Assembly: GCA_023554445.1 (NCBI GenBank)
Contig: JAMJQQ010000081.1
Location: forward strand, 15,592 to 79,591
Origin: Carthagonibacter metallireducens
Lineage (GTDB): Bacteria; Gemmatimonadota; Gemmatimonadetes; Palauibacterales; Palauibacteraceae
Direction: 5' to 3'
Length of the DNA stretch: 64,000 bases
Shown: piece by piece, positions 8,120 through 17,112 of the stretch
Position numbering within the stretch: position 1 is the stretch's first letter
How the letters are laid out: each line of letters begins with the position of its first letter
Position numbers and translations under genes: made by a program
Notes under the pieces: generated by a model
Told to the model about the DNA's origin: nothing
The model's database searches: none
Seen by the model: the letters and a program-made list of their open reading frames with translations, nothing else

Positions 8120-9616
8120 CTAGAGAATGTAGCGACGCAGGTCCTCGTCCTCGACGATCTTCGACAGTCGCTCGCGAACAATCCCTCCGTCGATGTTGAT
8201 CGTCTCTCCGGCGCCCTCCTCCGGCAACCCGTACATCACGTCGTCCAGCAGACTGGTCAGCACCGTATGCAAGCGCCTCGCTCCGATGTTCTCCACCCGA
8301 CCGTTCACGTCTGCGGCGATCCGCGCGACCTCCTCGATCGCGTCGCGGGTGAGTTCCAGGGTGGCCCCTTCGGTCGCGACGAGCGCCTGATACTGCTTGA
8401 GAAGCGCATTCTCCGGTTCGAGGAGGATCCGAACGAAGTCGGATTCGGTCAGGCTTGCCAGCTCGACCCGGATCGGAAACCGACCCTGGAGCTCCGGGAT
8501 CAGGTCGGAAGGTCGGCTCACGTGAAAGGCACCGGCTGCAATGAACAGCATGTGATCCGTGTTGACGAAGCCGTATTTCGTCTGAACGGTTGATCCCTCC
8601 ACGACCGGCAGCAGGTCCCGCTGCACGCCCTCTCGCGACACGTCGGGCCCGCCCGGTGCGTTCTTACTGGCCACCTTGTCGAGCTCATCGAGGAAGATGA
8701 TACCCATCGTCTCAGCCCGGTCGAGCGCTTCGTCCACCACCTCATCCATGTCTACCAGTCGGTCCAGCTCCTCGGAAAGCAGAATCCGGCGCGCTTCGGA
8801 CACGCTCATGACTCGACGCTTGCTCCGCTTCGGGATCATGTCCTGAAGGACTTCCATGAAGTTGAAGTCGAGCCCCTCCATCCCCGTCGCACTCATGTCC
8901 ATCATCGGAAGAGAGCTCTCGGAGACATCGAGCTCGACCTCGCGCTCTTCAAGCTTCCCGTCCCTCAGCAGCCCTCTGAGCTTCTCCCGGGTCCGACGTC
9001 TGCGAGCGTCGGGGGAGTCTTCCTCGGGCTCGGTGTCGGCGACCCGGGCTCCGCCGCTGCCGACCACGAAGGTGCGCGGCGGTTCCTTCTCCGCGTCCGA
9101 CGGCGACGAGTCACCCGCAACCGGCGGTAGCAGCAGGTCGAGCAGCCGCTCCTCTACCCGATCGGAAGCGACCTCGCGGCAGTCCTCTTCACGCTCGGTC
9201 CGAACGAGGTTGACGGCATACTCCACGAGGTCACGGACCATCGACTCGACGTCCCGGCCCACGTAGCCGACCTCCGTGAATTTCGAGGCTTCGACCTTCA
9301 CGAACGGCGCCCCGGCCAGCCGGGCGAGGCGGCGCGCGATCTCCGTCTTCCCGACGCCGGTCGGTCCGATCATGATGATGTTGTTGGGAAGGATCTCGTC
9401 CCGCAGATCCCCCTCCACGTTGCGGCGACGCCAACGGTTTCTGAGCGCGATCGCCACCGCGCGCTTCGCATCGTCCTGCCCGATGATGTAGCGGTCCAGT
9501 TCGTGCACTACCTGGCGGGGAGTCAGCTCCGAGAAGTCGGCCTTTTCCTCCGTCGCGGAAACCGGGCTGTGCGCCGTGTTCGTCCGGGCCGCGGGGAGAT
9601 CGTTCGAGTCGCTCAC
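8120..9616 (-). CDS. hslU: ATP-dependent protease ATPase subunit HslU
   Basis: 498 aa. AAA+ unfoldase partner of HslV. Walker A is GPTGVGKT at residues 84-91 and Walker B reads IIFLDELDK. The I domain (about 120-290) is intact, and the C-terminal tail DLRRYIL matches the HslV-activating tail of the family. The start is a GTG at 9616 whose codon overlaps the hslV stop, so translation is coupled. The protein is about 50 residues longer than in E. coli, owing to an acidic/Ser-rich N-terminus and I-domain length. Confidence 0.97.
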   Translation of the reverse strand: MSDSNDLPAARTNTAHSPVSATEEKADFSELTPRQVVHELDRYIIGQDDAKRAVAIALRNRWRRRNVEGDLRDEILPNNIIMIGPTGVGKTEIARRLARLAGAPFVKVEASKFTEVGYVGRDVESMVRDLVEYAVNLVRTEREEDCREVASDRVEERLLDLLLPPVAGDSSPSDAEKEPPRTFVVGSGGARVADTEPEEDSPDARRRRTREKLRGLLRDGKLEEREVELDVSESSLPMMDMSATGMEGLDFNFMEVLQDMIPKRSKRRVMSVSEARRILLSEELDRLVDMDEVVDEALDRAETMGIIFLDELDKVASKNAPGGPDVSREGVQRDLLPVVEGSTVQTKYGFVNTDHMLFIAAGAFHVSRPSDLIPELQGRFPIRVELASLTESDFVRILLEPENALLKQYQALVATEGATLELTRDAIEEVARIAADVNGRVENIGARRLHTVLTSLLDDVMYGLPEEGAGETINIDGGIVRERLSKIVEDEDLRRYIL

Positions 9617-10161
9617 CGCGCACCTTCCCCGGGGTCTTCCACCTCCAGCACGGTCAGGTTGTCGTTCGTATAGACGCAGATATCGGCCGCTGTTTCGAGC
9701 GCGACGCGCACGATTCCCGGTGCGTCGAGCCCGGAGTGCGAAGCGAGAGCGCGCGCGGCCGCGAGTGCGTAGGCTCCCCCCGATCCGATCGCCAGGATAC
9801 CGTCGTCCGGCTCGATGACCTCACCATTGCCGGACACCAGCAGAGTGGTCTCCCGGTCCGCCACGACGAGCAGCGCCTCGAGACGGCGGAGATAGCGATC
9901 GCCTCGCCAGTCCTTCGCCAGCTCGACGGCCGCACGGGAGAGATTCCCGGGATGGCGCTCGAGCTGCGCCTCGAACTTCTCGAACAGCGTGAGCGCGTCC
10001 GCCACGCCGCCTGCGAATCCGGCGAGGATCGCCCCTCCCCTCATACGTCTCACCTTCTGTGCACGCGACTTGACGACCGTGTCCTGCAGCGTAACCTGGC
10101 CGTCGCCGCCGAGAGCGGTGCGCCCATCTTTGCGCACACAGAGAATCGTGGTTCCTCGCAT
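9613..10161 (-). CDS. hslV: ATP-dependent protease proteolytic subunit HslV
   Basis: 182 aa from the ATG at 10161, which has an excellent AGGAGGAAAGGG ribosome-binding site. N-terminal-nucleophile peptidase. The 3-residue propeptide MRG precedes the expected catalytic Thr (TTILCV), followed by GGDGQVT. A farther upstream start would place the catalytic Thr too far inside and overlap xerC. It forms the HslVU protease with the overlapping downstream gene. Confidence 0.96.
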   Translation of the reverse strand: MRGTTILCVRKDGRTALGGDGQVTLQDTVVKSRAQKVRRMRGGAILAGFAGGVADALTLFEKFEAQLERHPGNLSRAAVELAKDWRGDRYLRRLEALLVVADRETTLLVSGNGEVIEPDDGILAIGSGGAYALAAARALASHSGLDAPGIVRVALETAADICVYTNDNLTVLEVEDPGEGAR

Positions 10162-10202
10162 CCCTTTCCTCCTGCCTCCCCTGGCCCCGGGCTCCCGATC
10201 CA

Positions 10203-11231
10203 TCATTCGGCCCTCGGGTGCGCCTTGCGATAAGCCTCCAGCAGTCGTTCACGCGACGTGTGCGTATACACGCGAGTGGTCGAGAGACTCGCGTGCCCCA
10301 GCAACTCCTTGACGGCGATCAAGTCCGCTCCTTCATCGAGGAGATGCGTGGCGAAACTGTGCCGAAGACCATGCGTGGACAATGACCCGGCTCCCGAGAC
10401 AGAGGCGAGGATGCGACGCACCACGCGCTGAATCTGTCTGCGCGAGAGCCGTCGCCCGGTCGTGGTCGTGAACAGCGGTCGGCGTCCGTCGCTCCCCTGC
10501 TCCGGGAGCGACGCAGAGATCGACAGATACGCTTTCAGGGCCCTTGCTGCCGGCGATCCGAGGGGCACGATTCTCTGTCTGGCACCCTTGCCGGTCACCC
10601 TGACGAGACCTCCTTCGAAATCGACGTCGGATCGGTCGAGTCCGTGAAGCTCGGACAGGCGGAGGCCTGACGAATAGAAGAGCTCGACCATCGCCCGATC
10701 GCGGGTCGCACGCTGCAGTTCCGCCGGCCGGCTGATCGTGGACTCCGCCGATGAGGATGCCTCGGCCGAGTTCACCCCGGCCGCCAGGCGTCGAGTCTCC
10801 TCCTCGATCTCGTCGAACATCTTCGAGGTCTGAGACCGGGTCAGCCACTCCGGCAGAGAGCTGGACCGCTTCGGCGTTCTCACGGCACGCGCCGGATTGC
10901 TCGAGGTGTATTCCATCCGGTACAGGTACTTGTACAGCGCCCGCAGAGCGGAGAGCCTCCGACGGATCGTGTTGTCAGATCGACCAGCCTGGCTCAGGCT
11001 CCGCATCCAGCCTCGAATGTGGAGCCGGTCGACCCCGTCTGGCGCCCACTCTCCGACCTCGCGATCCATGAATTCCGCAAAGGACGCCAGATCTCTCCGA
11101 TACGCGTCGACGGTATGCGGCGACAGACGCCGCTCACGCTCGACATAGACGAGAAAGCCCGTGATCGCTTCCCGCGCGCCGATCGGCGAGACGGTGGAGG
11201 GCGGAGGCCTGTTCGCCGGCATCTCGTTCAT
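10203..11231 (-). CDS. xerC: Tyrosine recombinase XerC/XerD
   Basis: 342 aa. Site-specific recombinase that resolves chromosome dimers. An N-terminal SAM-like domain (about 18-110) is followed by the catalytic domain with Arg191, Lys215, His287, Arg290, His313 and Tyr322 (STTRVYTH). Residues about 148-176 form a Ser/Ala/Glu-rich insertion relative to common XerC proteins. The ATG at 11231, just past the trmFO stop, is preferred; the ATG at 11222 is possible. Placement between trmFO and hslV matches the conserved topA-trmFO-xerC-hslVU block, which supports a housekeeping Xer and not a mobile integrase. Confidence 0.92.
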   Translation of the reverse strand: MNEMPANRPPPSTVSPIGAREAITGFLVYVERERRLSPHTVDAYRRDLASFAEFMDREVGEWAPDGVDRLHIRGWMRSLSQAGRSDNTIRRRLSALRALYKYLYRMEYTSSNPARAVRTPKRSSSLPEWLTRSQTSKMFDEIEEETRRLAAGVNSAEASSSAESTISRPAELQRATRDRAMVELFYSSGLRLSELHGLDRSDVDFEGGLVRVTGKGARQRIVPLGSPAARALKAYLSISASLPEQGSDGRRPLFTTTTGRRLSRRQIQRVVRRILASVSGAGSLSTHGLRHSFATHLLDEGADLIAVKELLGHASLSTTRVYTHTSRERLLEAYRKAHPRAE

Positions 11232-11236
11232 GCAGT

Positions 11237-12595
11237 TCAGACCTGCTCCGGAACCCGAACCCGCTCCGGGAGCGATTCCGCTTCGCGGTCGATCGCTGCG
11301 CACCATTCCCGGATCGCCGCGAGCGCGCGACCGGCGTGAGCGAGTCGGCGCTCCCGTCGCCGACGGACTCTCCGCGGCAGCGGGTCGAGCAGGCCGAAAT
11401 TCGCGTTCATTGGCTGGAAGACTTCCGGATCCGCCTCCGCGAGATAACGGTACAGTCCGCCCAGCATCGTGATGGGCGGCGGAACGACAGGCTCCCGGCC
11501 TTCAATCAACCGATCGACGTTGATGGCAGCCACGAGGCCGCTGGCAATCGATTCAGTATATCCCTCGACTCCGGTGAGCTGTCCCGCGAAGAGCAGCGCG
11601 GGCTCCTCCTCGAGTGAGCCGTGCTCCGACAGGCGGCCGGGCGAGTTGAGATAGGTATTTCGATGGATCGAGCCGAATCGCAGGAACTCGGCCTCCTCCA
11701 GGCCGGGAATCAGACGGAAGACCTTCTGCTGCTCTCCGTGCTTGAGACGCGTCTGGAATCCTACGAGATTCCACATCCGCTCGCCCCTGTCTTCCACCCG
11801 AAGCTGAACGACGGCGTGCGGTCGGCGACCGGTCCTCGGATCCTCCAATCCGACCGGACGCATCGGCCCGAATCTGAGCGTATCGCGGCCCCTTCCCGCC
11901 ATCACCTCTACCGGCAGACACCCTTCGAAATACGGTACGTCGTCCCACTCGGGCGCGCGGTGAACGTCCGCCTCCAGCAGTGCGTCGATGAACTCCTCGT
12001 ACTGGGTCGCGGTCATCGGGCAGTTCAGGTAGTCGGCTTCTCCCTTACCGTATCGGGAGGCCCGGTACACGACCTCTTCCCTGAGTGAGTCGCGCGACAC
12101 GATCGGCGCTATCGCATCGAAGAAGGCGAGATGCCGTTCCCCGAGACGGGAGCGGATACTGGCCGACAGCGCGTCCGACGTGAGCGGGCCGGTGGCGACG
12201 ATCGCGGGAGGCGATGGCAGTTCAGTGACCTCTTCGCGGAGGACGCGGATGCGCGGGTGCGCCTCGAGGCGTCGGGTCACCTCCGTAGAGAAGCGCTCCC
12301 TGTCCACGGCGAGGGCGGCGCCAGCCGGCACTTTCGACTCGTCGGCGATCCCGAGCAGGAACGAACCGAGGATGCGCATCTCCGCCTTCAACAGACCATG
12401 CGGCGTGTCGAGAGCTTCGGACTTGAACGAGTTCGTGCATACGACTTCGGCAAGCCGTTCGCTCGCGTGGGCCGGTGTCTGCCGCACAGGACGCATCTCG
12501 AACAGGTCGACCTCGTGTCCGAGCTCGGCCAGCTGCCAGGCCGCTTCCGAGCCAGCGAGGCCGCCTCCGATGATCGGGACCCGGCGCTCGCTCAT
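11237..12595 (-). CDS. trmFO: Methylenetetrahydrofolate-tRNA (uracil-5-)-methyltransferase TrmFO
   Basis: 452 aa. FAD and folate dependent enzyme that makes ribothymidine-54 in tRNA. The FAD-binding motif GGGLAGSEAAWQLAELGHEVDLFEMRP is at the N-terminus, followed by the TrmFO-specific CTNSFKSEALDTPHGLLKAEM and the C-terminal GQLTGVEGYTESIASG and NANFGLLDPLP segments. Its start overlaps the topA stop (ATGA). Confidence 0.96.
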   Translation of the reverse strand: MSERRVPIIGGGLAGSEAAWQLAELGHEVDLFEMRPVRQTPAHASERLAEVVCTNSFKSEALDTPHGLLKAEMRILGSFLLGIADESKVPAGAALAVDRERFSTEVTRRLEAHPRIRVLREEVTELPSPPAIVATGPLTSDALSASIRSRLGERHLAFFDAIAPIVSRDSLREEVVYRASRYGKGEADYLNCPMTATQYEEFIDALLEADVHRAPEWDDVPYFEGCLPVEVMAGRGRDTLRFGPMRPVGLEDPRTGRRPHAVVQLRVEDRGERMWNLVGFQTRLKHGEQQKVFRLIPGLEEAEFLRFGSIHRNTYLNSPGRLSEHGSLEEEPALLFAGQLTGVEGYTESIASGLVAAINVDRLIEGREPVVPPPITMLGGLYRYLAEADPEVFQPMNANFGLLDPLPRRVRRRRERRLAHAGRALAAIREWCAAIDREAESLPERVRVPEQV

Positions 12596-15177
12596 CCCTT
12601 CTTCTTTCGCCCGCCGCGCCCTGAGCCTTTTCGCTTCGCCGGGCCGCGCGCCTGTCTTTCGGCGATCAACTCCACGGCCCTCTCCATGTCCACCTGCTCG
12701 GGCGGCAGGTCCTTCGGGAGCGAGGCATTCGTCTTTCCGTGCTTGACGTAGGGACCGTAGCGGCCGTCGAGGATCCGCACCGGTTCGCCGTCGGCAGGGT
12801 GCTCGCCGAGTTCGCGAAGCACCTTCGGCGCCGCACGTCGACGTCCTTTCTTCGGCTCGGCCAGAAGTTCGAGGGCCCGATCGAGCGTCACCGCCAGCAC
12901 CTCATCGCCTTCCTGCAGAGATCGGTAGTCACCCTCGTGGACCACGAACGGGCCGTAGCGCCCGATCCCGGCCAGCACATCACCGCCGTCCGGATGCGGA
13001 CCCAGCACGCGCGGCAGCGAAAGGAGGCCGAGAGCAGTAGCCAGGTCCACATCCTCGGGAGTCATTCCCTTCGGAAGCGATGCACGCTTCGGTTTCTCGC
13101 CACCCTCCTCCTGCTCACCGAGCTGGACGAAGGGGCCGTAGCGCCCGATCAGCAGGCGCACGGGAAGCCCGGTCGCCTCGTCGTGGCCGAGGGGCTGGTC
13201 GGCCTTCTCCTTCGCCTCGATGAGCTCTTCCGCCTTCTCGGCCGTCAGGTCGGCCGGGGCGAGGCCCTCCGGCAACGTGACTCTTATCGGTTCTTCCTGC
13301 TCGTTCAGCTCGAGGTACGGACCGTATCTTCCGATACGTACCGTGGGCCGGATATCCTCGAACTCCGACAGCGTGGATGCCGTTCGTGGATCGATGCTCT
13401 CCTCGCGCTCCTCCAGCCGCGTCTCGAATCCGTCCGGACCTCTGTAAAAGTCCTCGAGAAACTCCTGCCATTGAAGCTCGCCATCGGCGATACGATCGAG
13501 GTCGGTCTCCATGTCCGAGGTGAATCCCGGATCGACGAGGTCCGAGAAGTGCTCCTCCAGCAGCCGGGTTACGGCGAACGCCAGATACGTCGGAACCAGC
13601 TGTTTGCCGTCTCGATCGACGTACCCTCGTTCCTGGATCGTGCCCACGGTGGAAGCGTAGGTGCTCGGTCGGCCCACGCCCGCCTTCTCGAGGGCTTCGA
13701 TGAGGCTGCTCTCGTCGAAGCGAGCCGGCGGACGCGTGCTGTGGCCCTTCGCCTCGAGCTCGACCTGTTCGACGACCTGGTCTTTTTCAAGCGGAGGCAG
13801 GAGCTTGTCACGTTCACCCAGCGCCTCCGCCGGATCGCCTTTCCCCTCGGCCATGACACGAAGGAAGCCTGGAAAAATGGTGGTCGTCCCGGATGCTTCG
13901 AACTCGGTCTCACCGGCACGCAGCGTCGCCTTCACCGATCGGCGCTTCGCCTCCGCCATCTGCGTGGCCATCATGCGCTTCCAGATCAGATCGTAGAGCG
14001 CCGCCTCCCGGCCGCTGAGGGCCAGCTCCGAGGCCGTTCGCATCCGGTTGCCGGCCGGCCGAATCGCCTCGTGCGCCTCCTGGGCGCCCTTAGCCTGCTT
14101 CCCGAAGTTCCTCGGCCCGGGACTCAGGTATTCCTTGCCGTACTTCTCCTCGATCCGACCGCGTGCGGCCCCTATCGCCTCGGAGGACAGACGTACGGAG
14201 TCGGTCCTCATGTATGTGATGTGCCCGGCTTCATAGAGCCGCTGCGCGAGGCTCATCGTGTCGCGCGGCGAGAGGTTCAGCCTTCGGCTCGCCTCCTGCT
14301 GCAGTGTGGATGTGCGAAACGGCGCGTAGGGTTTGAGGGGAAAGTCCTTCGAAGTAACGCTGGCTACGACGAATTCCTCGCCGCCGAGCTCCGCCGCGAG
14401 CTGTCGCGCCTCCTCTTCTTCCAGGGCGACGGCAGCCGATCCCTTCTTCCGCAAGCCGGTCGTGGAATCGAAGTCGTTTCCCGTGACGACACGCTTGCCG
14501 CCGATCCGCGCCAGGCGAGCGGGAAACTCCGCTCCATCAGCCGAAAGTGTCGCCAGAATGTCCCACCAGGAAGCCGCATGGAATCGCCGCCGCTCCCGCT
14601 CGCGTTCGACCAGCAGGCGAACGGCTACGGATTGGACCCGACCGGCGGACAGGGGACGGCGACTCACCGGGTCCACCGGCGATATCTTCTTCCACAGAAG
14701 CGGAGAGAGGCCGTATCCGACCAGACGGTCGAGGATTCGTCGGGCCTGCTGCGCGTCCACCTGCCGCAGATCGATGTCTCCCGACTTCGCGATCGCCGCG
14801 AGCACCGCATCCTTCGTGAACTCGTTGAATCTGACTCTGTGAAAACGCTCTCCGTCATCTTCCCGATACCCGAGCTTCTCGGCGATGTGGAATCCGATCG
14901 CCTCTCCCTCCCTGTCGGGATCGGTCGCGATCAGTATCTCGTCGGCGTTCTTCGCCCGCCGCTTGAGGTCGCTGATCATCTTCGCTTTGCCACGGACGGT
15001 CACGTACTCGGGCTCGAATCCGTTGTCGACATCCACGGCGAGCCCCTTCTTCGGGAGGTCGACGACATGCCCTACGGTCGCTTCGACGTCGTAGTCCTTG
15101 CCCAGGACCTTACTGAGCGTTTCCGCCTTCCGCGGCGACTCGACGATTACGAGGTGCCTGGTCTTTCCACTCGCCAT
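12592..15177 (-). CDS. topA: DNA topoisomerase I
   Basis: 861 aa. Type IA topoisomerase that relaxes negative supercoils. The Toprim domain has Glu13 and the DPDREGE motif (86-92). The active-site Tyr is Tyr322 in TYMRTDSVRL. The C-terminal third lacks zinc fingers (no CxxC pairs) and instead holds at least four repeats of the GRYGPY/F type plus a Lys-rich tail (GPAKRKGSGRGGRKKKG), the repeat-type C-terminus common outside Proteobacteria. Coupled to trmFO by a start/stop overlap. Confidence 0.97.
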   Translation of the reverse strand: MASGKTRHLVIVESPRKAETLSKVLGKDYDVEATVGHVVDLPKKGLAVDVDNGFEPEYVTVRGKAKMISDLKRRAKNADEILIATDPDREGEAIGFHIAEKLGYREDDGERFHRVRFNEFTKDAVLAAIAKSGDIDLRQVDAQQARRILDRLVGYGLSPLLWKKISPVDPVSRRPLSAGRVQSVAVRLLVERERERRRFHAASWWDILATLSADGAEFPARLARIGGKRVVTGNDFDSTTGLRKKGSAAVALEEEEARQLAAELGGEEFVVASVTSKDFPLKPYAPFRTSTLQQEASRRLNLSPRDTMSLAQRLYEAGHITYMRTDSVRLSSEAIGAARGRIEEKYGKEYLSPGPRNFGKQAKGAQEAHEAIRPAGNRMRTASELALSGREAALYDLIWKRMMATQMAEAKRRSVKATLRAGETEFEASGTTTIFPGFLRVMAEGKGDPAEALGERDKLLPPLEKDQVVEQVELEAKGHSTRPPARFDESSLIEALEKAGVGRPSTYASTVGTIQERGYVDRDGKQLVPTYLAFAVTRLLEEHFSDLVDPGFTSDMETDLDRIADGELQWQEFLEDFYRGPDGFETRLEEREESIDPRTASTLSEFEDIRPTVRIGRYGPYLELNEQEEPIRVTLPEGLAPADLTAEKAEELIEAKEKADQPLGHDEATGLPVRLLIGRYGPFVQLGEQEEGGEKPKRASLPKGMTPEDVDLATALGLLSLPRVLGPHPDGGDVLAGIGRYGPFVVHEGDYRSLQEGDEVLAVTLDRALELLAEPKKGRRRAAPKVLRELGEHPADGEPVRILDGRYGPYVKHGKTNASLPKDLPPEQVDMERAVELIAERQARGPAKRKGSGRGGRKKKG

Positions 15178-15183
15178 TTGTAT

Positions 15184-15774
15184 CTAGGACTCCACTCTCG
15201 ATTCATGCGACACTGGATCCGGCCCGGGTCCTTCGCCGGTCTTCTCCACGAGGGCCGCCACCAATCCGGCAACTTCGGATGGGCTCCGGGAAGAGGTGTC
15301 TACCGTATAATCGGCAAGACGGTAGGCCGGCAACCTCTGCACCAGAAGCTGCTCCAACACCGCTTCCGGAGAATCGTTCATGAGCAGCGGCCGCGAACCG
15401 GGCCTGCCGGCGAGCCGATTCGCCGCTTCCCGCGGGCTTACCTGAAGCCATATGCGTGCGGCAGTCGGCCACGTATCACGCAATTCCGCGCGGGCCATCC
15501 AGCCGCCTCCCGTCGCCACGACTACTGGTCCCGTCAGCGCCACCGAGCGAGTGACTGCTGCCTCGCGGTCGCGAAATCCGCCTTCGCCTTCGCGGCGGAA
15601 TATCTCGGGGATCGAGATACCGGCTGCACGCTCGATCTCGCGATCCAGGTCGAGCAGGGGAATCGCCCAGCGCCTCGCCAGCAGCTGGCCGACCGTGCTC
15701 TTGCCGGATCCGGAAAGGCCGACGAGCACGACCGGAATGGACGGCGATACGATCGGATTCACCAACTGCGTCAC
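15184..15774 (-). CDS. aroK: Shikimate kinase
   Basis: 196 aa. Phosphorylates shikimate at the 3-hydroxyl in chorismate synthesis. Walker A reads GLSGSGKST (about residues 19-27), followed by LLDLDREIE with the shikimate-binding Asp, the FRDRE segment and the lid region RPGSRPLL. The start is a GTG at 15774 and a GTG four codons on is an alternative. It lies 10 nt after aroC, so the two consecutive-pathway enzymes are co-transcribed, with aroK ahead of topA. Confidence 0.92.
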   Translation of the reverse strand: MTQLVNPIVSPSIPVVLVGLSGSGKSTVGQLLARRWAIPLLDLDREIERAAGISIPEIFRREGEGGFRDREAAVTRSVALTGPVVVATGGGWMARAELRDTWPTAARIWLQVSPREAANRLAGRPGSRPLLMNDSPEAVLEQLLVQRLPAYRLADYTVDTSSRSPSEVAGLVAALVEKTGEGPGPDPVSHESRVES

Positions 15775-15784
15775 GGTCGGTGCT

Positions 15785-16993
15785 TCAGGACGACCGAAAC
15801 GGCGCGACCGCGTTCATTCGCTCAATACCGGCTTCGAAATTCGACTTCAGCTCGGTCATCGAGTCGCCGCCGTACTTCTCGAGCACGGCGTCTGCGAGAA
15901 CGATCGCCAGCATGGCTTCGCCCACGACAGCGGCGGCCGGGACCGCGCAAACGTCGCTGCGCTCACGCACTGCCTCTGCCGCGTCTCCCGTGGTCAGGTC
16001 CACGCTGCCCAACGGCCGGGTAAGCGAGCTGAGTGGCTTCATGGCTACGCGCACCACGAGTGGTTCTCCGGTAGTCATGCCCCCTTCGAGGCCGCCAGCG
16101 TTGTTGCGACTGCGTTGAAAGCCTCCGGTTCGTAATGAGGTCGGATCGACCGAGATCTCATCGTGAACTCGAGACCCGGGCAGCCCGGCGGCCTCGAACC
16201 CGAGTCCGATTTCGACTCCCTTCATCGCCTGTATGGAGAGCATGGCGGCCCCGATTCGGGCGTCCAGGCGTCGATCCCAGGAAACGTGGCTTCCGAGTCC
16301 GACCGGGACACCACGGGCCACGACTTCGAACACACCGCCGAGAGTGTCGCCCTTCGCCGCGGCCTCGGCGATCGCAGATCGCATCCGCTCCGCGGTCTCG
16401 TCGTCGATACACCGAACGTCGGAAGCATCCGAGCTTCGATTCAGATCGGTGCCATCCTCCCCGCGCTTATCGGTGTGAACCGGACCGATCCGCACGACAT
16501 GGCTGCCGACCTCGATACCGAGCTCGCCGAGCAGTCGTCGAGCAACCGCTCCGGCCGCCACCCGCGCCGAGGTTTCCCTCGCGCTCGCGCGCTCGAGGAT
16601 GTCCCGCGCATCACTTCGGCCGTACTTGAGAAGCCCCACGAGGTCGGCATGTCCCGGTCGTGGAAGCAGAACGCGGCGCAGCTCTTCATCGCCAGCGTCG
16701 GGCCGGGCTTCCACCGACATCGCGATCTGCCAGTTCGCGTGATCCCGATTGGGAATCACGATCGCGACCGGAGAGCCGATCGTCTCGCCGAGGCGCACAC
16801 CGGCAACTATGCGTCCAGCATCGCGCTCGATCTGCATCCGCCCGCCGCGGCCGTAGCCCAGTTGCCGGCGGGCCAGATCGAGGGCTACGTCGTGCGGCGC
16901 GAGAGCGAGCCCGGCGGGCACACCCTCGACGATGACGTACATGCCCTCGCCGTGCGATTCTCCGGCGGTCGTGAAGTGAAAATGTCCTTGCAT
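15785..16993 (-). CDS. aroC: Chorismate synthase
   Basis: 402 aa. FMN-dependent 5-enolpyruvylshikimate-3-phosphate lyase, last step to chorismate. The family signature GESHGEGMY is at the N-terminus, followed by the FMN-contact region RRQLGYGRGGRMQIERD and RNNAGGLEGGMTTGEPLV near the C-terminus. The ATG follows a GGGAG ribosome-binding site. It is the first gene after the pilQ terminator and probably has its own promoter in the 16994-17050 gap. Confidence 0.97.
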   Translation of the reverse strand: MQGHFHFTTAGESHGEGMYVIVEGVPAGLALAPHDVALDLARRQLGYGRGGRMQIERDAGRIVAGVRLGETIGSPVAIVIPNRDHANWQIAMSVEARPDAGDEELRRVLLPRPGHADLVGLLKYGRSDARDILERASARETSARVAAGAVARRLLGELGIEVGSHVVRIGPVHTDKRGEDGTDLNRSSDASDVRCIDDETAERMRSAIAEAAAKGDTLGGVFEVVARGVPVGLGSHVSWDRRLDARIGAAMLSIQAMKGVEIGLGFEAAGLPGSRVHDEISVDPTSLRTGGFQRSRNNAGGLEGGMTTGEPLVVRVAMKPLSSLTRPLGSVDLTTGDAAEAVRERSDVCAVPAAAVVGEAMLAIVLADAVLEKYGGDSMTELKSNFEAGIERMNAVAPFRSS

Positions 16994-17046
16994 GGTTCTC
17001 CCGGTCGGTTGGAATCGACCGGACAGCCTACGCTGTCGGCAGCCCG

Positions 17047-17081
17047 AAACAAAGCGGGGCCCGGCCGAAGCCGGACCCCGC
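17047..17081 (-). terminator. Rho-independent terminator after pilQ
   Basis: Read on the minus strand this is a 12-bp GC-rich stem (arms 17054-17065 and 17070-17081, one G-U pair) with a TTCG tetraloop, followed by TTTGTT. It lies about 30 bp past the pilQ stop and ends the pilMNOPQ transcript. Confidence 0.88.
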
Positions 17082-17112
17082 GGGTCGATGGGCGGGACCT
17101 CGCCTCTCGACG

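Noticed and set aside
10203..11231. Tyrosine recombinase considered as an integrase of a mobile element.
   Set aside because: It sits in the conserved topA-trmFO-xerC-hslVU block, has Xer length, and no att repeats or cargo genes are near.
12739..16023. A 1094-codon open frame on the plus strand opposite topA, aroK and aroC.
   Set aside because: It is antisense to three well-identified genes, has no recognisable domain, and Arg/Leu/Val-rich composition typical of antisense frames in high-GC DNA.
16994..17112. Possible small gene between aroC and pilQ.
   Set aside because: The space is filled by the terminator hairpin and T-run, with no open frame carrying a start and ribosome-binding site.
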